Assembly: GCF_007858285.1 (NCBI RefSeq)
Contig: NZ_VFIL01000003.1
Location: forward strand, 372,001-436,000
Origin: Pseudomonas brenneri
GTDB taxonomy: Bacteria; Pseudomonadota; Gammaproteobacteria; Pseudomonadales; Pseudomonadaceae
DNA: 64,000 nt
Direction: 5' to 3'
This document shows positions 1-7,114 of the stretch, piece after piece. Position numbers and translations under genes: made by a program. The notes under the pieces were generated by a model. The model made no database searches. It saw nothing but the letters and a program-made list of their open reading frames with translations, and was not told the origin of the DNA. The first letter of the stretch is position 1. Every line of letters begins with the position of its first letter.

Positions 1-21
1 TTTTTCCTGGAGCTTGCCCCC

Positions 22-930
22 GTGATCACTTCCCGCCTGCGCACCTTGCGCGACCATATCCGTTGGGCTGTCAGCCGTTTCCATGGGGAAGACCTGTTTT
101 TTGGCCATGGTACCGACAATGCCTGGGACGAAGCCCGGCAATTGGTACTCGGTGCACTGCACCTGCCTTGGGAAATTGCCGACAGTTACCTGGACTGCAA
201 TCTGGAAGAAGAGGAAGTCGCCCATGTGCAGCGCTTGCTGCATCGCCGTATCCACGAGCGCGTGCCTACGGCCTACCTGTTGAAAGAGGCCTGGTTCTGC
301 GGCATGTCGTTTATCGTAGACGAGCGTGTGCTGATCCCGCGCTCACCGATTGGCGAACTGATCGAAAACCGCTTCGAACCCTGGCTGGCCCAGCCGCCGG
401 CGCGCATCCTTGATCTGTGCACCGGCTCCGGTTGCATCGGCATTGCCTGCGCCTACGAGTTTCAGGAGGCCGAAGTGGTGCTGGGGGACTTGTCCTACGA
501 GGCGCTGGAAGTGGCCAACCAGAACATTGAGCGCCACGGCGCCGATGAGCGCGTCTACACCGTGCAGGGTGATGGCTTCGACGGTTTGCCCGGCCAGCGT
601 TTTGACCTGATTGTGTCCAACCCGCCGTATGTCGATGCCGAGGATTTCGCCGACATGCCCGACGAATACCAGCACGAACCCGAGCTGGGCCTGGCCTGTG
701 GTGATGACGGTTTGAACCTGGTGCGTCGGATGTTGGCCGAAGCGGCCGATCATTTGACCGAGAAGGGCTTGCTGATTGTCGAGGTGGGCAACAGCCAGGT
801 GCACGTTGAAGCGCTGTACCCGGAAGTGGATTTTGCCTGGCTGGAATTCCAGAACGGTGGCCATGGCGTGTTCATGCTGACGGCGCAGCAGTGCCGGGAG
901 CATCAGGCGGTGTTTGCCTCCAGGGTCTAG
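22..930 (+). CDS. prmB: 50S ribosomal protein L3 N5-glutamine methyltransferase
   Basis: This 302-residue SAM-dependent methyltransferase modifies a glutamine of ribosomal protein L3 during ribosome assembly in the cytoplasm. The glycine-rich SAM motif [11 protein letters not shown] lies around residues 131-141, and the HemK-family catalytic NPPY motif is at residues 200-203. The length is usual for PrmB. I take GTG at position 22 as the start because a GGAG lies about nine bases upstream and the protein then begins as in other Pseudomonas PrmB. The frame stays open to the window edge, so an earlier start cannot be excluded. The family assignment is secure; PrmB is preferred over PrmC/HemK because of the N-terminal half. 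Confidence 0.93.
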   Translation: MITSRLRTLRDHIRWAVSRFHGEDLFFGHGTDNAWDEARQLVLGALHLPWEIADSYLDCNLEEEEVAHVQRLLHRRIHERVPTAYLLKEAWFCGMSFIVDERVLIPRSPIGELIENRFEPWLAQPPARILDLCTGSGCIGIACAYEFQEAEVVLGDLSYEALEVANQNIERHGADERVYTVQGDGFDGLPGQRFDLIVSNPPYVDAEDFADMPDEYQHEPELGLACGDDGLNLVRRMLAEAADHLTEKGLLIVEVGNSQVHVEALYPEVDFAWLEFQNGGHGVFMLTAQQCREHQAVFASRV

Positions 931-940
931 CCCGGCCCAT

Positions 941-1025
941 GTAGGAGCAGGCTTGCCTGCGATGGCATCAACTCGGTGTAGCTGATACACCGAGTCGTCT
1001 GCATCGCAGGCAAGCCAGCTCCTAC
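941..1025. repeat. REP doublet (REPIN-like inverted repeat)
   Basis: Two copies of a GTAGGAGCAGGCTTGCCTGC-type REP face each other, with the left arm from 941 and the right arm ending at 1025. A second inner stem (ACTCGGTGTA / TACACCGAGT, 971-995) fills the middle. It lies between the converging ends of prmB and the next minus-strand gene, where it could act as a bidirectional transcription end. Confidence 0.85.
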
Positions 1026-1058
1026 ATTTGAGGTGCTTTGTTCAGTTAAACCGCGTTG

Positions 1059-1862
1059 TCAGCGGTGCGTCGCAATCCAGATCAGCAACCCCGCCTGGAA
1101 CACGGTAAACGCCACCAGGCAGGTAATGGTGAAGCGCAAGCCGCTGTCTTCACGCTTGAACTTGATGACCTTTTCTTCTTCGTGGCGCAGTTTCACTTCC
1201 TGCTCCACCAGGTTCTGCTCGGCCTGTTGCAGCATCTGCGCCGCCTCCAGGATCTCCACGAACTGCACCTTCTCGGTGTTCCAACTGTCCAGCACCTCGC
1301 TGACCTTGCCCGGTTGCACATGGCCCTTCAGATGCTGGACATCGGCATAGGCCACGTCAAAACCCTGGATGCGCAAGAAGTGGTCGCGACGCAGGCGCGT
1401 GGCTTCGTTCAGTGCGTCCTTGTTCGCCAGGTCGACGCCGTCGACGCGATAGTGCGACCACTTCTTTTTCGCCCACGCGGCGCCCTGGGCGACCAGGAAA
1501 CGGCCAAGGCCACGGTTTGCCGGTTCGATTTCCAGGCTGTTGCCCGGGCCGAAATGCACGCGGTGGGTGGCGTGGTCGACCCAGACATCGAGGTGATTCT
1601 GTTCGCGTCGCACCCGTTGGCTGGGCAATTGGATGACCATGCGCAGCAGGCTATGGTCCTTGTTGTTGCGTTCGGCGTAGCCAAACTGCACAAAGCGCAA
1701 TGGCCGTGCACCCGTGGCGCGATCGGTGGCCAAGGGCGCCAGGCGCAGCATTTTGAAGTGTTCGGCCTCAACCTCCGCCCACGGCAGCGCAGCCGCTGCC
1801 GCCGTTTCGGTGTCGGCGGTGGTGTCGGCGGGAGGTTGCGGTACTGCTTCGGTGTTCGTCAT
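1059..1862 (-). CDS. Conserved hypothetical protein with coiled coil and C-terminal membrane anchor
   Basis: The protein has 267 residues. The first 30 are rich in Ala, Pro and Thr. The middle is a globular region with no motif I recognise. Roughly residues 195-240 are Glu/Lys/Gln-rich and look like a coiled coil. The last ~20 residues form one hydrophobic helix ending in a short basic tail, so it is probably tail-anchored in the inner membrane. I chose the ATG at 1862 because the upstream extension has a different composition and an AGGAT lies about 12 bases before this ATG. A hypothetical gene sits in this place beside the hydrolase and aroC in other pseudomonads, as I recall. The function is unknown. 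Confidence 0.7.
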   Translation of the reverse strand: MTNTEAVPQPPADTTADTETAAAAALPWAEVEAEHFKMLRLAPLATDRATGARPLRFVQFGYAERNNKDHSLLRMVIQLPSQRVRREQNHLDVWVDHATHRVHFGPGNSLEIEPANRGLGRFLVAQGAAWAKKKWSHYRVDGVDLANKDALNEATRLRRDHFLRIQGFDVAYADVQHLKGHVQPGKVSEVLDSWNTEKVQFVEILEAAQMLQQAEQNLVEQEVKLRHEEEKVIKFKREDSGLRFTITCLVAFTVFQAGLLIWIATHR

Positions 1863-1962
1863 TCGGCGCGATCCTGTCCAAGCCCTGCAAGTCGACAGGC
1901 TTTTTGCTGTCGACCCTGTGCTTATCGGCCGTTTTCTCCAGGACTGGAGGGTCAATAGTCGC

Positions 1963-2925
1963 TTATCGGGGGCGAAGTCCGTCGATAAAGCCAACCAGGC
2001 GCCTGCCCAGCGCATCGGCGAGGGGCAATTGCGGATCGTTGTAGGAATTCAGTTGCTGTTTCACGTCGTTGGGCACGATGCGCATGACGTGGTTCATGCC
2101 GAGAATCACCGCCAGTTCTGCGTCGGGTTTGGCCTCTTTGAGCTTTTCGGCATCGGCGACCCCCACTTGCAGGTCGGTGGTGCCCTGGACAATCAGCGCC
2201 GGCATCGTCAGGCGGGCGAAAGCCGCCGCAGGGTCTGCCCGAAACAGGCTAATCAGGTAAGGCTGAACGCTGGGACGGAAAATACTCTGCAACGGGCCGG
2301 GCACATCGGCATCGACCTGGCCGGCCTTGAGCCGATCCAGAATCTGGTTACTGCGCAGCAGCAGGGCAGGGGGCATGTGGTCGGCCAGTTGCTGGCGAAT
2401 TACCTGGTCCACCGGGCGGGCACTGCCGGACAGGGAAATCACCCCGGCGGGGTCGAGTTCAGGCGCGGCCAGGGTCGCAACCAAGGCACCTTCACTGTGG
2501 CCCAGCACCACCAAGGGCCCGAAACGCGGGTCGGCCTTGAGCAATTTGCCCCAGGCCACGGCGTCGGCTACATAGGCATCCAGGGTCAGGTTGCGCTCGT
2601 CGGGCGTGGCCTTGAGGCTGGCGGCCACGCCGCGTTTGTCATAGCGCACGCTGGCGATGTTGTGCCGGGCCAGCACCCAGGCCAGGCGCTTGAGGCTGTC
2701 GTTGCGTGCACCGTCGGCGCTGTTGCCGTTGCGGTCGGTGGGGCCGGAGCCGGCAATGATCAGCACCACGGGCACGGGTTTGGCGGATTGGGGCAGCAGC
2801 AACGAGCCAAACAACTCGCCGCTGCCGGTGTCCAGGCTGATGGGGCGTTGCAGCACCACAGGCGCGGCGGCGTGGGCCACGGTACAGATCAGGGTGAGGG
2901 TGAACAGCAAAACTCGCAGCATCAT
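1963..2925 (-). CDS. Secreted alpha/beta hydrolase (serine hydrolase/peptidase-like)
   Basis: This 320-residue protein begins with a signal peptide (hydrophobic stretch, cleavage probably after AHA near residue 19), so it should act in the periplasm. It has the alpha/beta hydrolase fold: an oxyanion-type motif IAGSGPTDRNG near residue 57, the nucleophile elbow GHSEG near residue 142, an Asp in VQGTTD and a His in GMNH near the C-terminus, giving a complete Ser-Asp-His triad. The substrate is unknown; an esterase or peptidase role is an inference. It precedes the coiled-coil gene on the same strand with a 100-bp gap and is divergent from aroC. Confidence 0.8.
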   Translation of the reverse strand: MMLRVLLFTLTLICTVAHAAAPVVLQRPISLDTGSGELFGSLLLPQSAKPVPVVLIIAGSGPTDRNGNSADGARNDSLKRLAWVLARHNIASVRYDKRGVAASLKATPDERNLTLDAYVADAVAWGKLLKADPRFGPLVVLGHSEGALVATLAAPELDPAGVISLSGSARPVDQVIRQQLADHMPPALLLRSNQILDRLKAGQVDADVPGPLQSIFRPSVQPYLISLFRADPAAAFARLTMPALIVQGTTDLQVGVADAEKLKEAKPDAELAVILGMNHVMRIVPNDVKQQLNSYNDPQLPLADALGRRLVGFIDGLRPR

Positions 2926-3067
2926 CGCGCCATCATGAGGAAGGTGCCGGTTGGACCAACGTCTACCGGGAAGGTTTCGAGGATGAACTACTGGGTGAGC
3001 CTGCGTATACTGGCGCGCTTAGTTATCACGGTTGAGTTGATTCAACTGATTTCACGGAGCGCCCTGC

Positions 3068-4159
3068 ATGTCCGGCAATACCTACGGCAAGCTGTTCACT
3101 GTCACCACCGCGGGCGAAAGCCATGGCCCGGCGTTGGTCGCCATTGTCGACGGCTGCCCGCCCGGCCTTGAGCTGTCCCTGGACGACCTGCAGCGCGACC
3201 TCGACCGCCGCAAGCCCGGCACCAGCCGCCACACCACCCAGCGCCAGGAGCCCGACGAAGTCGAAATCCTCTCCGGCGTGTTCGAAGGCCGCACCACCGG
3301 GTGCGCCATCGGCCTGTTGATCCGCAACACCGACCAGAAGTCCAAGGACTACTCGGCGATCAAGGACCTGTTCCGCCCGGCCCACGCCGACTACACCTAC
3401 CACCATAAATACGGCGAGCGCGACTACCGTGGCGGTGGCCGCAGTTCGGCGCGGGAAACCGCGATGCGCGTGGCGGCCGGGGCCATCGCCAAGAAGTACC
3501 TGGCAACCCAGGGCATCGTGATTCGTGGCTACATGAGCCAACTGGGCCCGATTGAAATCCCGTTCAAGACCTGGGACAGCGTGCAAGACAACGCTTTCTT
3601 CAGCCCCGACCCGGACAAGGTGCCGGAACTGGAAGCCTATATGGACCAGTTGCGCCGTGACCAGGACTCGGTGGGCGCCAAGATCACCGTGGTCGCCGAA
3701 GGGGTGATGCCGGGCCTGGGCGAGCCGATCTTCGACCGCCTGGACGCCGAACTGGCCCACGCGCTGATGAGCATCAACGCGGTCAAGGGCGTGGAAATCG
3801 GCGCCGGTTTCGCTTGCGTGGCCCAGCGCGGCACCGAGCATCGCGATGAGCTGACCCCCGAAGGTTTTGTCAGCAACAATGCGGGCGGTATTCTCGGCGG
3901 TATCTCGTCCGGCCAGCCGATTGTGGCGCACCTGGCACTCAAGCCGACGTCGAGCATCACCACGCCGGGCCGTTCCATCGATGTGCATGGCAACCCGGTG
4001 GAGGTGATCACCAAGGGCCGCCATGACCCTTGTGTCGGGATCCGCGCCACGCCGATTGCCGAGGCAATGATGGCCATTGTGCTGATGGATCACCTGTTGC
4101 GTCACCGTGGGCAGAATGCCGATGTGCGTGTGAGTACCCCGGTGCTGGGTCAGCTGTGA
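3068..4159 (+). CDS. aroC: Chorismate synthase
   Basis: AroC converts 5-enolpyruvylshikimate-3-phosphate to chorismate, the last step of the shikimate pathway, using reduced FMN. The 363-residue length and the motifs [18 protein letters not shown] at the N-terminus, [19 protein letters not shown] near residue 120 and [18 protein letters not shown] near the C-terminus are diagnostic. The ATG at 3068 follows GGAGC. The MFS transporter gene begins only 10 bases after the stop codon, so the two are probably cotranscribed. The product feeds the pheA, tyrA and aroA reactions encoded at the other end of the window. Confidence 0.97.
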   Translation: MSGNTYGKLFTVTTAGESHGPALVAIVDGCPPGLELSLDDLQRDLDRRKPGTSRHTTQRQEPDEVEILSGVFEGRTTGCAIGLLIRNTDQKSKDYSAIKDLFRPAHADYTYHHKYGERDYRGGGRSSARETAMRVAAGAIAKKYLATQGIVIRGYMSQLGPIEIPFKTWDSVQDNAFFSPDPDKVPELEAYMDQLRRDQDSVGAKITVVAEGVMPGLGEPIFDRLDAELAHALMSINAVKGVEIGAGFACVAQRGTEHRDELTPEGFVSNNAGGILGGISSGQPIVAHLALKPTSSITTPGRSIDVHGNPVEVITKGRHDPCVGIRATPIAEAMMAIVLMDHLLRHRGQNADVRVSTPVLGQL

Positions 4160-4169
4160 CGGTCTGACC

Positions 4170-5318
4170 GTGACAGCGCTCCCGTACTGGCGACTTTCCA
4201 GCTTCTATCTGTTCTATTTCGCCCTGCTGGGGGCGACGGCGCCATTCCTGGCGCTGTACTTCCATCATCTGGGGTTCTCCAGCGCGCGCATTGGTGAGCT
4301 GGTAGCGATCCCGATGCTGATGCGCTGCGTAGCTCCCAATATCTGGGGCTGGCTGGGGGACTACACCGGTCGGCGCCTGGCCATCGTGCGATTTGGCGCG
4401 GTGTGCACGTTGCTGAGCTTCTCGCTGATCTTCGTCAGCCAGAGCTATGCCTGGCTGGCGCTGGTGATGGCCCTGCATGCGTTCTTCTGGCATGCGGTGC
4501 TGCCACAGTTTGAGGTCATCACTCTGGCGCACCTGCAAGGCCAGACCTCGCGCTACAGCCAGGTCCGCTTGTGGGGCTCCATCGGGTTTATCCTCGCAGT
4601 GGTTGCCTTGGGGCGATTGTTCGAGGCCTTGAGCCTGGATATCTACCCGGTGGCGATCGTGTTGATCATGGCCGGTATCATCGGTGCCAGTTTGTGGGTG
4701 CCCAATGCCCAGCCGGTTTCCACTGGCGATGGTGGGGTCGGCGACGGTTTCCTGCGGCAGTTGCGCAGCCCTGGTGTGCTGGCGTTTTATGCCTGTGTCG
4801 CCTTGATGCAAATGAGCCACGGCCCGTACTACACCTTCCTCACCTTGCACCTGGAAAACCTGGGCTACAGCCGTGGCGTGATCGGCCTGTTGTGGGCCCT
4901 GGGCGTAGTGGCGGAAGTGTTGATGTTCATGGCCATGAGCCGGATTCTCACGCGTTTCTCGGTGCGTCGGGTGCTGGTGGCCAGCTTTCTGTTGGCGGCG
5001 TTGCGCTGGTTGTTGCTGGGATCGTTCGCCGAGTTCCTGTGGGTGCTGCTGTTTGCCCAACTGCTGCATGCCGCGACCTTTGGCAGCTTTCATGCGGCGG
5101 CCATCCAGTTTGTGCAGCGTAGCTTCGGTGCGCGCCAGCAAGGCCAGGGCCAGGCCCTTTATGCTGCGCTGGCCGGTACGGGTGGTGCGCTGGGCGCCTT
5201 GTATTCCGGGTACAGCTGGAACCAACTGGGGCCCACCCTCACATTCAGTATTGCCAGCCTCGCGGCCTTGGCAGCCGCGTTGATCATGGCCGTGCGCTTG
5301 CCCGAGGAGCGGCCATGA
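4170..5318 (+). CDS. MFS transporter, HcaT/PPP-like family
   Basis: This 382-residue inner-membrane protein has about twelve hydrophobic segments, with an MFS-like loop containing GWLGDYTGRR after the second one. Overall it resembles the MFS_1-like group that includes the 3-phenylpropionate transporter HcaT, but the substrate cannot be read from sequence. The GTG at 4170 is the first start after aroC, and there is no strong ribosome-binding site, which is compatible with translational coupling. In other pseudomonads the methionine salvage genes mtnB-mtnD-mtnC follow this gene; here only the mtnD-like gene does. Confidence 0.8.
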   Translation: MTALPYWRLSSFYLFYFALLGATAPFLALYFHHLGFSSARIGELVAIPMLMRCVAPNIWGWLGDYTGRRLAIVRFGAVCTLLSFSLIFVSQSYAWLALVMALHAFFWHAVLPQFEVITLAHLQGQTSRYSQVRLWGSIGFILAVVALGRLFEALSLDIYPVAIVLIMAGIIGASLWVPNAQPVSTGDGGVGDGFLRQLRSPGVLAFYACVALMQMSHGPYYTFLTLHLENLGYSRGVIGLLWALGVVAEVLMFMAMSRILTRFSVRRVLVASFLLAALRWLLLGSFAEFLWVLLFAQLLHAATFGSFHAAAIQFVQRSFGARQQGQGQALYAALAGTGGALGALYSGYSWNQLGPTLTFSIASLAALAAALIMAVRLPEERP

Positions 5319-5364
5319 GCCCGGTCCATCATCTGAATATTCTTACTGCCCGAGGACTCCTTTC

Positions 5365-5910
5365 ATGAGCATTCTTTGCGTTTATCACGTCTCTACCCCG
5401 GACACCCCGAACAAAGTCTTGACCCACGTTGACGATATTGCCCAGACCCTGGCCGAGCAGGGTGTGGGTTTTGAACGCTGGCAGGCCAGCACCCGCGTGG
5501 AGGCCGGGGCCAGCGCGGCTGAGGTGACGGCGGCGTACCAGGGGCAGATCGACAGCTTGATGACCGCAGAGGGCTACGCGCAGGTGGAGGTGTTGAGCGT
5601 GAGCCGCGAGCACCCGCAGCAGGATGGGGGGCGGGCGCGCTTGCGTGATGAACATCGCCATGACGCCGATGAAATCCGCCTGTTCGCTGCTGGGCGTGGG
5701 CTGCTTGGCCTGCACATCGACGACTATGTCTACACGGTGCTGTGCGAAAAACACGACCTGCTGCGCATACCGGCCGGCGTGCCACGCTGGTTTGATTTGG
5801 GAGAGGAGCCGCGAGTGGTCGCAATCAGCCTGTTCAAGACCGCGTCCGGGGCCGTGGCACACGTGACTGGCAGTGAGATCGCCCAAGGATTTCCTGGGCT
5901 GGATGATTGA
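5365..5910 (+). CDS. mtnD: Acireductone dioxygenase-like protein lacking one metal ligand
   Basis: MtnD normally oxidises acireductone in the methionine salvage pathway, using Fe2+ or Ni2+ held by three His and one Glu. This 181-residue cupin has the family length and three ligands, H97, H99 and E103, in EHRHDADE. The fourth ligand, expected at position 141 within PAGxxHWFD, is Arg (codon CGC, one base from CAC). The offset of +1 from the Klebsiella enzyme (H96, H98, E102, H140) holds for all four sites, so the alignment is firm. The partner genes mtnB and mtnC, usual on either side, are absent. The frame is intact. It is probably impaired or repurposed. Confidence 0.85.
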   Translation: MSILCVYHVSTPDTPNKVLTHVDDIAQTLAEQGVGFERWQASTRVEAGASAAEVTAAYQGQIDSLMTAEGYAQVEVLSVSREHPQQDGGRARLRDEHRHDADEIRLFAAGRGLLGLHIDDYVYTVLCEKHDLLRIPAGVPRWFDLGEEPRVVAISLFKTASGAVAHVTGSEIAQGFPGLDD

Positions 5911-5928
5911 CGTTAGTTCACGATCTGC

Positions 5929-5962
5929 AAACTTATTCAATGCACTTAAGTTGGATAAGTTT
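5929..5962. promoter_or_regulatory. Inverted repeat downstream of mtnD / upstream of LuxR-type gene
   Basis: AAACTTATTC (5929-5938) and GGATAAGTTT (5953-5962) form a 10-bp inverted repeat with one mismatch and a 14-base spacer. It could be a weak terminator for the mtnD-like gene or an operator for the LuxR-type gene that starts at 6124. There is no T-tract long enough to favour the terminator reading. Confidence 0.35.
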
Positions 5963-6123
5963 GTGGGAATGGACTCTATAGTTTGTAAGTTCCGGCTATT
6001 TGTCTGTGGGTCGATGTGTTAATCCCAGGCTTTGTGTAACTCTCCCGTCGCTGTGTACTTATCTGTCAATAGGAGGAGTCCGAATATTGGCAGTGCAAAT
6101 CACTACGAGAGGGAGAGGCATGC

Positions 6124-6432
6124 ATGAGCAGCCCAGAGGAGCCCACCCCATCCGTTGAGCCTGCGGCAAACGCGGCGGTGGATGTGTGTGAGCAGGCGTC
6201 CGACGACCGGGCTGGCGGCGCACCGTCGTTGCCGGATAAACCGCTGACGGTCAAAGAGTTGGAAATACTGCGCTGGGCCACGGAGGGCAAGACAGTGTGG
6301 GAAATCAGCCGTATACGTTGTGTCTCACAGGCCACGGTGAAGTTTCATCTGCGCAATATCTACTGCAAATTGCACGTCAATAACCGAGTCCAGGCGGTGA
6401 GCGAGGCGATCAAGCGCGGATTGTGCGGGTAA
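6124..6432 (+). CDS. Small single-domain LuxR-type transcriptional regulator
   Basis: The protein has 102 residues. The first ~38 are Pro/Ala/Glu-rich and probably disordered. From about residue 40 it is a complete LuxR/GerE helix-turn-helix: LTVKELEILRWATEGKTVWEIS, then SQATVKFHLRNIYCKL and a final NRVQAVSEAIKRGL. The GKTxWEIS and TVKFHLRN forms are those of quorum-sensing LuxR regulators, yet there is no acyl-homoserine-lactone-binding domain and no receiver domain. The start is set by GGGAGAGG just upstream. It stands alone between an mtnD-like gene and DUF3509. Targets are unknown. Confidence 0.85.
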   Translation: MSSPEEPTPSVEPAANAAVDVCEQASDDRAGGAPSLPDKPLTVKELEILRWATEGKTVWEISRIRCVSQATVKFHLRNIYCKLHVNNRVQAVSEAIKRGLCG

Positions 6433-6467
6433 AAAAAGGGCCGTGAAGCATCACGGCTTCACGGCCC
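6431..6467 (-). terminator. Rho-independent terminator for the DUF3509 gene
   Basis: A 12-bp stem GGGCCGTGAAGC / GCTTCACGGCCC (6438-6449 and 6456-6467) is followed on the minus strand by seven T residues (6437-6431). It fits the end of the minus-strand DUF3509 gene and may also stop the LuxR-type gene from the other side. Confidence 0.8.
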
Positions 6468-6485
6468 TGGGAAACTGACCTGCAC

Positions 6486-6764
6486 TTATGCCGAGTGGTA
6501 CGTCGGCAGGGCAAAGCGATTCTGACTTTGCAGCATCGAAATCTGTGGCAATTCGCTGGCCTGTTCTGCCAGGTCACGACGGATGGCGCTGATGACCCAG
6601 GTCAGTTGATCGGCGGTGTGCAGTTGCTGGTAGGAGATCGAGCGCTTGATCTGCTTGCCTTCGGTGTTACGCAAGGTCAGCAGGATGCCACCGTCAGGAC
6701 GCGGTTGGGTGGTGACGTCGTAGCTGGAGAATACAGAAGCGAATTTGTCTTGGATCAGGCTCAT
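6486..6764 (-). CDS. DUF3509 family small protein
   Basis: This 92-residue cytoplasmic protein matches the Pseudomonas-specific DUF3509 family in length and in the pattern of basic and amide residues (TLRNTEGKQIKRSIS, then QQLHTADQLTWVISAIRRDLAE). No catalytic motif is visible and the role is unknown. I place the start at 6764 rather than the upstream ATG at 6779, because GGAG lies nine bases before the former. It is divergent from the acyl-CoA synthetase gene, with the dyad-rich region at 6833-6877 between them. Confidence 0.8.
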   Translation of the reverse strand: MSLIQDKFASVFSSYDVTTQPRPDGGILLTLRNTEGKQIKRSISYQQLHTADQLTWVISAIRRDLAEQASELPQISMLQSQNRFALPTYHSA

Positions 6765-6832
6765 GTCTATCGGCTCCATTGGCTCGTGTTGTGCGGCATG
6801 GAGTGATAGGTGCAGTGATTGTGCCAGTATTG

Positions 6833-6877
6833 TGATTTATAAAATATCATTATAAATCAATGATTTACAAAAAATCA
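6833..6877. promoter_or_regulatory. Cluster of alternating TGATTT/AAATCA half-sites in a divergent promoter
   Basis: TGATTTATA (6833-6841) and TATAAATCA (6851-6859) form a perfect 9-bp dyad with a 9-base spacer. TGATTT (6861-6866) and AAATCA (6872-6877) form a second dyad immediately after. The block is very AT-rich within GC-rich surroundings and lies between the divergent DUF3509 and acyl-CoA synthetase genes. I infer an operator, promoter or both; the binding protein is unknown. Confidence 0.5.
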
Positions 6878-7114
6878 GCATTTTCGGTTTCGTGCAATAT
6901 GCATGAATGGCCATCGTGCATCCTGCATTTTGCGCTATTGACCGGTGACGAGCGGTACTGGGGGGCGCCGTTCCCCGGGATACAAAACATTGCAAATCCT
7001 GCGTGTACAGCCAAGGAATGGCTGGCGTATTTTCCTGCAAGGCATTCAGGAACGGTCCTACACCGTATGAACGCCCGCGGGTCATACGAATAATAAGAAA
7101 AAGGACTTTTGTGC

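Noticed and set aside
1714..3171. 485-codon plus-strand frame across the hydrolase gene
   Set aside because: It overlaps the hydrolase, its promoter and the start of aroC, and shows no domain.
6860..7093. 77-codon frame between DUF3509 and the acyl-CoA synthetase gene
   Set aside because: It starts inside the half-site cluster, lacks a ribosome-binding site and looks random in composition.
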